From Trissonchulus latispiculum (taxonomy: Eukaryota; Nematoda; Enoplea; Enoplida; Ironidae): 64,000 nt of DNA. Positions 43,267-55,267 of the stretch are shown one piece after another. The position numbers were made by a program, and so were the translations under genes. The notes beneath the pieces are model-generated. The model did not search any database. It was not told where the DNA came from and was given only the letters and a program-made list of their open reading frames with translations. Each line of letters begins with the position of its first letter. Position 1 is the stretch's first letter. The stretch covers positions 1 through 64,000 of the forward strand of contig JASAND010024090.1 of NCBI GenBank assembly GCA_030248195.1, read 5' to 3'.

Positions 43267-43285
43267 GAGATCCAGGTGAGATCTC
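43267..43285 (+). other. Conserved-loop hairpin
   Basis: GAGATC-CAGGTGA-GATCTC, perfect 6-bp stem. Confidence 0.75.
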
Positions 43286-43640
43286 CCCGGAAATAATAAA
43301 AGGTAAATTGTTCAGATCTAAGTCAGATCTGAACTCAGAATTGAAGACTAACCGTCTGATCTTAGTTTTGACCTGTTGCGTCAAAGCGATCCTATCCATA
43401 TTGCTGGTGCGATTGGATAGAGCCTAACCCCTCCCGCCTAAACGAACTCACAGTAGTACCCCTAACAGGTTAGCTGTAGAGATCCCCGATTTTGGTAAAC
43501 CACCTTTCGGGAATCTGGTACATAAGTTTGTCTATCTAGGCAAACGAGATAACCTTACTTTTAATCGATCTTTCAACCTAAGAGACCCCACTTTCGAAAT
43601 CAAATCAAATTGATCAAGTTTTCTCTAATCTAACCCAATT

Positions 43641-44678
43641 TGTTTTTTAAAATTATTTTATAATTATTTTTTTAATAAAAAAAATAAAAGTAACAAAAAC
43701 TTTTTTTTTAATTTTTTTTAAAAAAAAAAAAAATGACCGTGACCTCAGGGATCAACACTGTTGGCGCAGTCGGACAACCAGACTGCATCGGTTGTGTTTC
43801 CGTTGATTAAATTATGCGCAATGCCAAAAATGCGCACATTGAATGCTTTGACCTTCGAAATTAGGATTTTTGCTTTAGATTTTTGTGATTTTCTTTTATC
43901 TATTAATAATAGAAAATAGAAAAAAAAAGAAACGGCCGGGGGGTCAAAGTTGGGGTTATAGAAGTTGTCATTTTTTCGCGTGAGCCAGGAAACTCTCCAC
44001 ACAAGCGTTTATGAATATGGACTCTTGACAATTTGAATTTGTGCATCAAAATGGACAATTTATACATCAAAATACTCCTAAAATGTTAAACTACGTAGCC
44101 TTCGAATCTAGGCCTTTAAAATTTTTTATTGATTTTTGAGTATTTAAAATTTGTCTTGATGCTAAAATCGTGCTAAATAATTATTCCAGAGTTTATAATA
44201 AAAGAAATAAAAGAAAACCCGAAAGTAGGTCTATAGGTACAAGCATAAAATATCTTTCCACATAAATTTTCCGCTTTCTGTTTATCGAAATTTTGATAAT
44301 TTGCAAGTAGTAAAACTGTGATTTCAACGAACATTAGATGGTTTGTTAACGAAACATTTGATTATTGTTTTCTCTTGTATTATGCACTAAGCAGTAAATA
44401 CAATCAACTTAATCTGCATAAAGAATGAAAGCTAAACTACCAATAATGTGACCTGCAAAATCTGTGATTTGCATATGTAATCGACTTCAAGCTATCTTGC
44501 CGCAAGATTTAATTGCTGCAATATTGATGTCAGTTCCTTTTAAACATTGAGTTTGTATACATATTATGCGAGTATCTAGTTTTTCGTATGCTTTACCGTT
44601 TTACAGTTCTTGGCGGGTTTTGTGTTTCATCTTTGAGTTTGCATAGAAACATATTCTATGAATTTTGAGGTCTGAAAA
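43641..44678. other. A/T homopolymer tract and noncoding stretch
   Basis: 43,640-43,733 is a run of T- and A-rich homopolymers at the outer edge of the right arm. TGGCGCAGTCGG at 43,762-43,773 resembles a retroelement primer-binding site, but no LTR end or element follows. The rest is gene-free. Confidence 0.4.
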
Positions 44679-45255
44679 GTTTATAATAGGGAGAGTAAGA
44701 CAGTCAGGTCTTCCCAATTAGAATAAGCTTGCAAAATCTCGAGGGGAGGCTTCTCAGACATTCTTCAAAGCTGGCGGTTTTACCAAATGAAATACTATAA
44801 CTTGAGCTAGCAAAATCGTATAGCAATGATTTTTATATCATTCAGTTAACGTAGAACGATATCTTTTTAACGGTATAAGAATTATATGGTTCAGTTCAGG
44901 AAGTCTCTTGCAAAATCGGCAATAAGACATCCTTTCCACGAAAAATCTAAAAATTTCACCTTGTTTTCCAAATGCCTAAAGTTGTTGCCCGATTTATAAG
45001 GGAAATTTTTATATCGTTAAAAGGATCTCCTTCTACGCAACATATGTAATGATATAAAAATTATTTCTGTAGGATTTTCCTAGCCCAAGTCATAGTATTC
45101 AATTTGACTAAAAGCCCGTTTTGAAAAATGGCAGCGTTTTGAAAAATGGCAGCGTTGTGCGTTTAAGTCCACGCTGAGAAGCCCCCCCCCCCCGAGATTT
45201 CAGCCTTAATGTTTCGAGCATATATATTGCAAGCTTATTCTCTAAGATTGTGTTA
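44679..45255. mobile_element. Foldback-type element, copy 1 (right end damaged)
   Basis: Starts GTTTATAATA and carries AATAAGCTTGC near both ends in inverse orientation, CTTCTCAG blocks and mirrored GATATAAAAATTAT-type interiors. It matches 55,434-56,130 along its length. The right terminus lacks the TATTATAAAC end seen in copy 2. Confidence 0.7.
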
Positions 45256-45325
45256 CGTTAGGGCTACTGTTGCGTTAGGGCGCCCCTTAAAGTCACAGCT
45301 GGTAACTGGTCAGTTTTAGAAGGTG

Positions 45326-45975
45326 TAGCGTTGGGCCGGCCCGGGCTCGGCCCGGAGGCCCGAGGCCCGATACAAGGCCCGGGTTCGATTCTCGGCGATG
45401 GGGCCCGATCCGTTACCAAGCTCGGGCCTTCAGATTCAAGCCTAGCATGCCATTTTCAGTAGAATTTTACGTCACTTAATATTGTACTGTCTTATCAGCT
45501 GAAAAACCACCACTTTAAGACAGGCGTTTGCAATATAACATACTATTCTTCTGCGAGAGCCTATCTCAGAGTGCTAACTAGCCAATCACATTCATATAAT
45601 GAGACCCAATCAGTCGACTATACCTGTTCAACTACTAAATCTACCTTCTCTGCAGTTGCATTGCCGAATCTGTTAATATTTTTAACACTTGCCAGAACCA
45701 AATCAGGCCAAAATTAGTTTGTGAAATGTCTCATTTCTTGTTGTCTACATATATCACAAAACATCCTCAGAAGACATCACATTCGCAAAGGCCATAGTAC
45801 ATTCAACACTACCAAACATAGAGGCAAAATAAAAATCCGTTTTAGAAGGCCCAACGTCACCCGGGCCTGACCGGGCCCGGGCCGGGCCTCTCTCATAAAA
45901 AGAGGCCCGGGGCCGTGACCGTGACCGGCCCGGCCCGGGGCCCGAGGCCCGATACAAGGCCCCGGCACAACTCTA
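45326..45975. mobile_element. GC-rich-ended hAT-like nonautonomous element
   Basis: The left end TAGCGTTGGGCCGG and the complement of the right end TAGAGTTGTGCCGG are similar, and both lead into GGCCCG repeats. The flanking 8 bp do not match, so no target duplication is confirmed. It has interrupted a TTAA-family fragment on its right. Confidence 0.5.
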
Positions 45976-45980
45976 ACAGC

Positions 45981-46408
45981 GATTATATTCATTCGAAAGA
46001 TCTTGTTGAGCTCTACATTTATGCTCTTTGAAGTAAGTTTCTAGCTTTTCGCTATCGTGAGATATAGTCGATTTTCCTATTTTGGCATTGAAAACTTGTC
46101 AGTTTTGCAGAAATCAAATAATGCGCCATTTCTTGAGCTACGTGAGCCGTAACATTAAACTACGGGTGTCAATTTGAAGGTCTCGTCGAGAGTATGCGTG
46201 ACATTATAATCTTCTACCCCGTACGCTGCTATCATAGAAAATGTAGTTTTTGTAAAAACATGACCAAATTTTTTTCCAGCGATTGTGGAGCATTTACTAC
46301 GCAAGCTAGATGTTTGACACTTACTGGACGTGTTTTACACTAAAATACCCAGGGACCCTTTTTTAGTTGTCCCGATTGTTGCTTTCTAGCTAAAGTGGTC
46401 GCTTGCCA
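45981..46408 (+). mobile_element. Internal fragment of the TTAA-family transposon, copy 3
   Basis: Homologous to about 10,005-10,440 of copy 1 (GATTATATTCATTCGAAAGA onward; CAGGGACCCTTTTT; TCTAGCTAAAGTGGTCGCTT). Both ends are missing, cut by neighbouring elements. Confidence 0.8.
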
Positions 46409-46479
46409 AAAAATAATAAATTAAAGATAGTGTCATATATAGCTGTATTACTTTAAGGTGCTAGTTCAGGTTCGCGTAT

Positions 46480-47690
46480 TTGTGGCTAAGGGGGGGGCGG
46501 CTAAAATGGGGATGCCCCGAATTTGTCCGAATGGCCTTCTTTTTGGCGAAGTTAAAGAGCATGGGTGTGGTCAAACAATACTTGGTCGTTGGTGCTTAGC
46601 TGCCTTCCAGCCATATGCAGCCGTCGCGTTTATGTGCCCGACCCCCCCCCTTTTTCACAACTATCAACATAATTAATTAAAAATTTCTGCTGGATGCAAA
46701 ACCCTAGCTTCAAGCTTGTCATTGGCAAATATGATTTGGCACATGTGCCCCTATCTGCGGAAAAATACTAGACGTCTGTATCTTATCTGCATCTAAGGGA
46801 ATTACTGTTCAAAGTTGAAGTTTCGGCAAAATTTTTGTAAATTTTTGGCTAACGAAACGAATACTTTATTACTGGTGCGAGCTATAAGGCTGTAATGTAT
46901 AGGAGTACTCATTTGTGCCAAATGGCAAGAAATTCTGCCGCGTGAAAAAACTTTGTCAACTTTAATCTTCAAAAATTGCCGAAACCGCCATTTTCAGTCT
47001 GTCGGATCCTGAGTAAAGGCTTTCTGCAGTCATAGAAGCCGCAAAACCTTCACTAATCGAGCTGAAATCTTTTGGTGGTGAGTTTTCGACCACGCTGAGT
47101 TGAAATATCTCAAAACATTTCAATTTCAGAAAGTTTGATTTTCGATTTCTGGCTGGGGTACCATTGCCCAAAAAAGGCGATTTTGGCAATTTTTGAAGAT
47201 TAAAGTTGACATAAAAATTTTTCACACGGCAGAATTTCTTGCCATTTGGCACAAATGAGTACTCTTATAGGGTCACCTTTTTTGCCAAATTACAGCCTTA
47301 TAGCTCGCACCAGTAATAAAATTTTTCTTTCTTTAGCCAAAATCTTTAAATTTTTGCCGAAACTTCAACTTTGAAGAGTAATTCCCTTAGATGCAGATAA
47401 GATAAGATACAGACGTCTAGTATTTTTCAGCAGATACGGGCACATGTGCCAAGTCACAATGGCAAGTGGCAACCTTGAAGCAAGGTTTTGCAGCCAGCAG
47501 AGATTTTTAATTAATTATGTTGGTAGTTGTGAAAAGGGGGGGTCGGGCACATGACTGGAAGGCAGCTAAGATCTCAGTACCCGGTATTTTTGACCACACC
47601 CATGCTCTATATATATCTTCGCCTGAAAGTAGGCCAATGAGACAAAGTCGGGGCAAAAGTTTAGTCGCCCCCACTTATATGAAACACATA
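46480..47690. mobile_element. ~1.2-kb near-palindromic foldback element
   Basis: Arms of about 550-600 bp are inverted around a centre near 47,092. Paired blocks include GAGCATGGGTGTGGTC and its complement, GGCACATGTGCC, CAGACGTCTAGTATTTTTC and ATTTGGCACAAATGAGTACT. Outer ends are poorly defined. No protein. Confidence 0.75.
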
Positions 47691-47883
47691 TTTTTGGTAA
47701 TTTTGCCCTAAGATGGTTGACGGTAACTAACTGACATTAATTGAAGTGGCATATACGAAATAATTAGCCCCGCTATAAACTCACAAAATCTTCGTTATAA
47801 AAATCTAATAAAAATCAAAATCTTATAGATATAAAAGTTAACAAAAATTTCAGCAAATTTCCGCAATTCCAGCTAACAAGATT

Positions 47884-48062
47884 TCAGCAAAATTTGAGCT
47901 TAGCCAGCTTGGCCGAATTTGGTCACAGATTTCACCAAAATTTGAGCTTGGCCAGCTTGGACACAGACTTCAGCAATTTCAGCAAAGTTTGAGCTTGGCC
48001 AGCTTGGACACAGATTTCAGCAATAGTTGAGCTTGGCCAGCTTGGCCGAGCTTGGAAACAGA
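47884..48062. repeat. ~45-bp imperfect tandem repeat
   Basis: Four units centred on TTTGAGCTTGGCCAGCTTGG with spacers containing CACAGATTTCAGCAA; unit length varies from 39 to 48. Confidence 0.7.
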
Positions 48063-48550
48063 GCTGGAAAAAACCGAAAAGAGCTAGAAAAAAACCGAAA
48101 ATTTCTCAAGTAGGACACTTCAGTACTTTTAAATTTGTTTTCGCCTTTATTTGTTCTATATTGCGTAATACATTTATTTTTCAAGGCTATGGTTCCGGTT
48201 CCATCTGCGAATCAGGTCGCTGTCGCCACAGCGGCACACTTATTAATTTTCTTGAGTTCACTACATTTTTCGAACATTTTCTGTTTCTTGAAAAGTTTTT
48301 GTTCCACTGAAGCGGAATATATACCTCGGGGTTATGGCATGTATAGGTAGTGGATGTTCGCCGTAATTGTCTTCAGCGTCTCTTTATCTTCAGCACATGG
48401 GCTAGTTAGTACATAGGTATATATATTTATTTTTAGTCAGTAAAATCGATCGGTCTGTTTCAGAAGTTTCACTGAATGATATAAATTTAACAAAATTAAA
48501 CAACACGCCCCGGCGTTATTTGCATCTGAAATACTCTTGAAACATTATTG

Positions 48551-48872
48551 AAGATCACATACTGATATTACGTAATCTCCGTGCTACAAATTACTTGTAG
48601 CACGCTACGGCGTTCTACAAATAATTTACAGAACTATGCACGTCAGAGCATGCTCTCATCTATGTGTAGGAACTAATCTTCAGTTGAAAAAGTAGATGTG
48701 AGTTATACAATATTGTATAACTCATATCTATTTTTTTAACTAAAGATCAGTTCCTACATATAGATGAGAGCACGCTCTGACGTGCATCGTGCTACAAATT
48801 ATTTGTAGCACGATGCAGCGTGCTACAAATAATTTGTAGCACGGAGATTACGTAATATCAGTATGTGATCTT
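48551..48872. mobile_element. 322-bp palindromic MITE-like element
   Basis: Nearly perfect palindrome starting AAGATCACATACTGATATTA, with internal CGTGCTACAAAT/ATTTGTAGCACG repeats and centre CAATATTG near 48,710. No coding capacity. Confidence 0.8.
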
Positions 48873-49050
48873 ATCTCGATAAAAATTGTATTTTTGCATT
48901 TTAACGGATTTTAATCACGAAGTGCTTATTTTTGGAACTAAAACTAGATAAATATTGTCGGGGAACCTATCTCAGTAAAATTAATATTTATTTATTTTGA
49001 AGGTTTTAACAGTGGTGACGAAGGTTTTGTGCCTTATTCGTTATACAAGT

Positions 49051-51049
49051 ACTTTGTAGTAGAGTTGGGACCGGTTCCAATTTTCAAAACCGGTTCCGGT
49101 TCCGGTTCTAGAGTACCGGTTCCGGTTCCGGTTCCGGTTCCGGTTCTAGCTTCCGGTTCCCGGTTCCAAGTACAAAATTCGTAGTTACATTTTAACATTA
49201 TTTAATATTGGATGCAGGCCCCCAGCAAGGGTTATACAATCAAAATTATAAAGCAATACTGCAAAACAATTGGAATAGGTAATGCGATAATAACCAACTG
49301 GCTTAAACTTTTTGTTTACTTAGAATTTTGAAGTTTTCGCCTTACCTTGAAGTTGCTCCATTACAAATGCTGTTACTGTATGCACAACATACACTAAAAC
49401 TTGTAAAAAAATTAAAACTTTAGTAGAATGGTCAAGCAAATTGTTTCGATAATTCACGGTGAGATTCTACTGTGCATCTAAATGCAAACAGCGCCTTCTG
49501 AACAGAATCTTGTATGTAAACTGCACAACGTTTCAGTAAAACATGCTAAGAATTGAAATGTACTGGAGCTTAAATTTTTATTTCTTTAAAAAGAGTACAG
49601 TGTCAGAAGCAAATAGTTTCCAAAACATTTAAATGCATTCAAAATATTTAAAAGCTGAAAGCCAAATTGGAAAGAAGAACATATATATTAAAGTTATATT
49701 TAACGAGGAAATGTACAGTCGCTTAATTACACAAAATAGCTAGCAGATACTTCTACATGCTGTTCCATTATTTGAACTTTGATTGACTTTCGTCTCTGTT
49801 GCCGAATAGCTTAAAAATAAGAAAATAAGTACTCAACTTTCGAAGTTTTCTAAAATTTACTATTTTTTAAAAAAATGTTGCTTAAATCTTGCGTGCTGAC
49901 AACACCACCTTCCATTTACCAATTTTTTGAGAAGATATACTCAATTTCCGACTACATCCATCCCATCGAGCTCTCATTTTTTCTATGAGGTTAATATTCA
50001 AATATGTAAGCTGGTTAAAGTTTTCATTCGGCGATGTATCGTTCACGTCTGAACGAAAGTGCCCGTCTTTCATTAATTACATTTGGAATTTTAGAACAGA
50101 AAATTTCAAAAATTCGTTAAAATTAATTTAGAGACATTTTCACAACTGCATTTTGTAATACACACAAAATTACTTAACAAAATTTGAAAAATCAAAAGCA
50201 TGAAAACAAAAATTACGAAATTCCTTCCGGAATAAAGGAAGTAGAAATTTTCGCTTACAATACATGTTCCTAATTTTTCAAGTATGTTTAACATTTAATT
50301 TTTGTCTTAACAGACGGGATAATGTCACTAGTGTTGATTCAAAGAAACATTTGAAATTTCTCTTAATTCTATGCCTCGGCTTCAGTGAAACCTGAAACGT
50401 GCCTCGATCGCCTGAAAAGGGGAAGCGGTGAGTTTGTGTCACCTTCAGTGGAAGCTGAACCTGTCGTTTTCAGTTTAGGGTCTAAATTTATTCTATGGAG
50501 TGTCAGCTTCAGTTTCAGTTCCAATAAATCCTTCATTTCACGTTTAGTTTGAAACTCTTAATTATTATCAGTCTCATCCTGCATATTTCTCCTTCAGGTC
50601 TAAATTTGTTTAGTTTCAGTTCAAACTAGACTTTTAGTTTCAATTCCAGTCACTAGCTTGAAAAAGACAATATGAATGGCAACCACAAAAAGCAAAATCC
50701 AGCTTTTGCAAAATTTAAACTCCTGCAAAAAAAATTAGTTCAAGTCCATTTTTAAGAGTGGAACCGGCCGGTTCCAAATCCTACCGGTTCCGGTTCCGGT
50801 TCCGGTTCTAAAATTCCTTCCGGTTCGGTTCCGGTTCCGGTTCCGGTTCCGGTTCCAACCGGTTCTAGTGGAACCGGTCCCAACTCTACTTTGTAGCACG
50901 GTTTTGCATTCACAGTTTTGTAAATTCATCAAGCGGGAAGCCCTCGTGCGCGACACTCGTGCGCTTAGCGCACTCGTGCCGCACACTCGGAGCTTCCCGC
51001 ACGATGAACGTACATATCTGTGAATGCACTAAAAACCGTGCTACAAAGT
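49051..51049. mobile_element. Small palindromic MITE split by a hAT-like insertion
   Basis: Ends ACTTTGTAGCACGG (49,051 continuing at 50,897) and CCGTGCTACAAAGT (ending 51,049), with TGCATTCACAG/CTGTGAATGCA inside. About 160 bp remains once the insertion at 49,060-50,888 is set aside. Confidence 0.7.
49060..50888. mobile_element. hAT-like nonautonomous element with GGTTCC repeats
   Basis: Terminal inverted repeats TAGAGTTGGGACCGGTTCC at both ends, then runs of CCGGTT(CC). Exact 8-bp target duplication CTTTGTAG at 49,052-49,059 and 50,889-50,896, which fits the nTnnnnAn hAT preference. The ~1.8-kb interior has no transposase. Confidence 0.88.
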
Positions 51050-52454
51050 ATACTTGATTACAGGACGTCTACGCATTGTGTCTTTAGTGGCATAGTAGGT
51101 AGCATACAGCGTAGTAGCATACTGTTTCTACACGAGGTGACTAAAACCAGTATATATCTGGATCAGGATCACTTGTCCAACGTTATTATTATTTCATAAG
51201 GACAAGGCCCCAGCTCTGCCCAGATGCATTTTGATTTGCTTTATTACATAGGCTCTACGAATTCTTCATGTTTACTGTCATTGCTCACTCATTTCTGTGT
51301 TCGCTAGGTTACTACGTATGTTGTTTTAATTTTTTAAATCGGTTAATTTAATGAAGTATAATATTTCGAAATTTCAGCACAATAAAGAACGAATAAGTCC
51401 TTGAAAGTTTGGGGAGAAAAGAATTAGTTTAACTTAAATTTGTTCAATTTTAATTTCTCTCTCTCAATTTTTTGATAGCCTTTGCAAATTCAAAACAAAT
51501 GCAAGGAGAGAACGACAAAGAACATACAGGTTATATTTATCACAATACCTAATAATCAAGTACGGCCATTAGGTCTTTCTCTTTCTCGAACACTTCTGTA
51601 ACTGTGACTTTACTGAAAATTTGTGTTACAGCTATAAAAAGAAAGAATTCAAAAGCTATAAAAAGGAAGAATTCAGAATCTTAATTTTGAAGTTTTTATT
51701 AATTGTTAGGAGCCGGGGCCTTGCATTCATAAAATAAGTTCATAAAATTATTGTTAATAGCGCTAGGAAACGATTATAAATTTGATCCAATTGATAAGAC
51801 AATAGTTGGAAAGTTCAAAACTATACTGCTGAAAGTTTAATTACAGCGGAACGGTGAAATCTTTCATTCGGAAAATGTAACCGGTGATATTTTTCCGGTG
51901 AGGGGAGACATTTCACCGGTGAAATTTTTCCGGGGAGAAAATTTCTAGGGGGAAATTTTCACCGTGACAGCGGCGGACCCGGTCCGGTCAGCCGCTGAGT
52001 GCAAGCCTGAGCAGGGCCTCGGAAGCCCGGTCTGGCCCGCTTGCGTATTTATAAAATGTACAGTCGGTTGACCCGATCAGGTATGATTCACTGGTTCACT
52101 TTGATTGTTTTTCAAGCTAAACTCCAAAAAGTAAAATGATCGATCGAGCGCTACAAATCTTGTAAATTGCTGCACAGTTATTGCGTATTGTAGTTTCTAA
52201 ATGCCGTGGCTTCACCTTGGCCTGTCGGACCTACCGGGCCTGCCGAACCCGCCTTGTCTAGTAGGCTTAGCGTGCCTCCGTTCTCCGGGCCGCCCCTGTA
52301 AGTTCCGGTGGCCCGGACAGTAGTATTGTTCACCGGCACAAGTTTTTCGTGCCACTTTTCCCCGGCTATCTAAAATTCAAGATATTTGACAGTCTTCAAG
52401 GCAGATTGTAGTTAGTTAGTTGTAGCGGTAAGTCGCAGACACTGTGGCACTTAC
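51050..52454. other. Noncoding stretch with a degraded element end
   Basis: 51,876-51,970 resembles the right end of the TGTCACAGGG family (GAAATTTTTCCGGGG, GGGGGAAATTTTCACCGTGACA), heavily altered. Otherwise no gene. Confidence 0.45.
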
Positions 52455-52906
52455 GTAGATGGGGGCCCTATTTTTGCCTTGGTCCCCCCTTAGGATTCGA
52501 AACACTTTTTGTCTCCGAAAAGTTGCCCCTAGGGTAATTCGGGGGTGCTGAGTCCGAATCTGCAATCGCAATTTCGTGAAAATCAATTTTTACAGATTTT
52601 TCAAAAATTCGTCAGTAACTCGATTTTGATAGCTCGTATCGAAATTTCGACTGCATATTCGGAATCAGCACCCCCGAATTACCCTAGGCGCAACTTTCGC
52701 GAAAATCGGAGACAAAAAATTTTTGATCGACTTTGATCGATCGATTCTACTGATCGACCAATTCATCAAATCGATCTCTCGATTCGATTTTTGAAATCAG
52801 CGACCTCGATTTACTCTAGAGGCAAGTTCTCACCCAAATCGGAGACAAACAGTTTTTTCGAATCCTAAGGGGGGACCAAGGCAAAAATTTTGTTCCCCCC
52901 ATCTAC
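52455..52906. mobile_element. 452-bp TIR element
   Basis: Ends GTAGATGGGGG with CTTGGTCCCCCCTTAGGATT and the complement. Subterminal GTCTCCGA and GGGGGTGCTGA blocks are also inverted. Nonautonomous; superfamily unknown. Confidence 0.75.
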
Positions 52907-53324
52907 ATACGCAAGCTAGACGCATTATTCACTTTTGTAAGAGTAAAAATTTTAAATGTTTCCAGTACCAATTTTTGCGTTTTTTCCAGAAATTTCTTTC
53001 TGGTAGCGGTAGCGGGACGCAAGGTTGACGCAAATCCGAAAACCAAAAAACCCTGCCTGTATTTGGTCGGCCGGTCTCTTATTTACCGACAGGCCTGTCA
53101 CCGGCCGGCCGGTCTAGACATGGCCGGTGCACAACACTACCGGGTACAGCATTTTCTTAACGGCACAATTCTATTTATAAGCTGTTCAACATGCTAAACT
53201 CTTAATATTGGATTCACAAAACAAGGCTATTTTGTTGTTTAAACGGCCAAATTGTTTTGTGAACGCACCATAGTGTTTGCCCATTTTGTTGTATTTTCAG
53301 GAATTTATTTTCCTTACCATCACC

Positions 53325-55267
53325 ATGTCCCAGGATTACTCCAGCATTTTTCATTGCCTGCCCGAACATCTTGTGGTCGATATTCTGCGCCACGTTCCCT
53401 GGCGTCAGAAAGTTTCCTGGGAAACTGTTTCCAAAAGATTTCGTCTCCTCGTATTTCAGTCGTATGACAGCGTAAACGCATTGGGATTTGGTGCAGCTGA
53501 TGCTCCCGATGATTTTACTGTGATAATTGTGGATTTTGTTAATCATACCATGCATGATCGACTTGACTGGGCCATGGACCGATTTCGTGGACTGAAAGAG
53601 CTCTACTTGCTAAGCCCGATTGAGGATACGGTTTTGGTGCGGGTTTTAAGTGCTTTTCCTAATTGCAAACGCTAGGATCACACTTGACAGCACTGAAGAA
53701 GATCTATGACCTTGAGGCTTTACCCGCCAATATCCTTGTTCATCTTCTTGATGCTGACGAAGACCTCTACGATCGGACGGACTTTAGAAGAATGGCCCAA
53801 TTCCTCGCCTCACGTGGTTGTCAGTTTTCCTGTTTTCTGGAGGACGAGGTCGGCAGTGGTGGGGAATTCATTCCTTCGACTGTGTCCGAATATTCCGCTT
53901 TCTCCTGTTTCCGTTCGTCGCCATTCAGTTTAACAACGGGGAACGAGTCAGCGCTTAAATCATTAATTCTGAACAGCTATCCGTTATCATATCAGTCACT
54001 GACCCTTCTTAGCCAATGTTGCCCGTTACTGGAAGAATTGTCCTTTAATGGTTGCCCCGAGCACGAGAATCCGGACAACGAATTGGAGAATGTGCCGTTT
54101 CCACGACTCAACTTTCGTCAGCTGAGAAGTTTGCGCATAGATTCGAGGAGTATGATTCCCGATTCGTGCCTGTTCGGAATTGCCAAGTTTGGACTGCTCC
54201 AGCAGCTTGAAATTAAGCCTGTAAGCGCTGCATCCATAATAAATTTGGTTGCTCTCCATCAAAACTTGACAATCTTGAACTGTTATATTTCTGAAGACTT
54301 GCCACTGGTGCAGGAATTTCTCGAATGTTCTTTTCCAAAACTGCGTCAGCTTCAATCCGCCGCTGTCAAGTTTGTTGCGTCTGAAACTGTTTGGAAAACT
54401 ACACGATACGAGTTGCCAGAAGGATTGGTTTGGCCTAATTTGACATCCTTCACCTTGGCCTGTGAGAAAACTGAGGTAAACCAGGTTGCCACGATTCCTG
54501 ATTTCGGTTCATCTTTTTCTGGTTTCTTGAACAGCATCATTTATCTGTCTCTAAGCGGTCTGCAGCTTCATACTGAAATTTTCTGTCCTCTACTGGAAGA
54601 GCTTGTGCTTGATGAGATTGATTTTGCCAAGGATCAGGCCGGATTTAAAGTCGGCGCTTCCTTCAAATCACTCACAATATCCGATCCAAAGATGGATCCT
54701 GCAAGAGTGATATCCAAAAACAGTACCATTTCAGGTCCATGCCATCTCAGTCTAAACATCGGAAGCTATGTTGAGCCGGATCAAAATGACAGTTTACCAC
54801 TAAAAACTTTTTTGAAATATATCAGATCGGTGTCCAAAAGCCTTCGGGTGATCAACATTGACTGTCTTACCCGTGCTACGTCTGATTATTATTCGCCCGT
54901 ATTAGGTCCTGCTTTGGGCAAGGTTTTGGGACGTCTGTCGAATTTGAAATCTGTGACTGTGGAAGCTTTTCCAACTGTTCTCGTGGATATGCTGGGAGTG
55001 CTGGTTGATAAACGACAGCGTATGATTAATGATGGTGCCCATGTGGAATTGTTGGAATATTCCTTTATGTATGATCAGCAGCAAACGAAATTGCGTGGAT
55101 ATTGTGCCAAAATGAAGGCCAAACGAGATGTGAAGAATTTGATAAAATACCATCCGTTTCTGCAAAGAGACTCTTTTATTAATCCTTGTCCTCAGTTAAA
55201 CATGGACAATTTCATCATTGTCTTGGATCCTGATTATTGTTCTGGTAAATGTTGTCTTACTGTGTGA
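53325..55267 (+). CDS. F-box protein with leucine-rich repeats, frame broken near 53,670
   Basis: ATG at 53325 (MSQDYSS), shortly after a TTTTCAG acceptor-like tract at 53,300. Residues about 8-50 form an F-box (LPEHLVVDILRHVP, WETVSKRFRLLVF). After about 116 codons the frame meets TAG at 53,673, but the -1 frame continues the same protein without a gap to TGTGTGA at 55,267. The total is about 650 aa, with irregular LRR-like segments (LKELYLLSP, LTILNCYIS, LRVINIDCL). F-box proteins supply substrate choice to SCF ubiquitin ligases. A single-base error, a recent pseudogene or a tiny intron would all explain the break. It is the only host-like gene in the right third of the window. Confidence 0.72.

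Larger units (their letters stand above)
16395..43640. mobile_element. ~27-kb envelope-bearing retroelement inside long inverted arms
   Basis: Left arm (16,395-22,440) and right arm (39,225-43,640) match in inverted orientation. Anchor matches include GTTGCTGGGTT with ATTCCCGCAC (17,850 vs 42,155), CCACCTTTC with ATCTGGT (16,525 vs 43,510), GGGTCACGGGGACCCC (21,225 vs 41,090) and GAGTGGG near 22,205 and 39,690. Between them lie envelope, pro-pol-OTU, NADAR and an orphan gene, all on the plus strand. Arm identity is only moderate by eye, so the arms are old or not homogenised. No direct terminal repeats (LTRs) were found around the core. Outer limits are approximate. It could also be a retrovirus-like element inserted into an older inverted-repeat element. 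Confidence 0.6.
39471..43640. repeat. Right inverted arm
   Basis: Noncoding, homologous in reverse to 16,395-22,260. Hairpins include GCCGGCAACT-AGG-AGTTGCCGGC (39,793-39,815), AGTAATAATTGC-TTG-GCAATTATTACT (40,074-40,100), CCTCC-TGTGCGAT-GGAGG (39,515-39,532), CCCCT-TGTACGAT-AGGGG (40,632-40,649), CCTCA-TGGAGCG-TGAGG (40,500-40,516), GGCGATTTCC...GGAAATCGCC (41,945-41,978) and GTTCAGATCT-AAGTC-AGATCTGAAC (43,310-43,334). TGGCAACTCTGGT is at 43,091-43,103. Confidence 0.65.

Noticed and set aside
36665..43285. CRISPR array interpretation of the repeated hairpins
   Set aside because: The stems differ, spacing is irregular and the context is animal-type nuclear DNA; only the loop is conserved.
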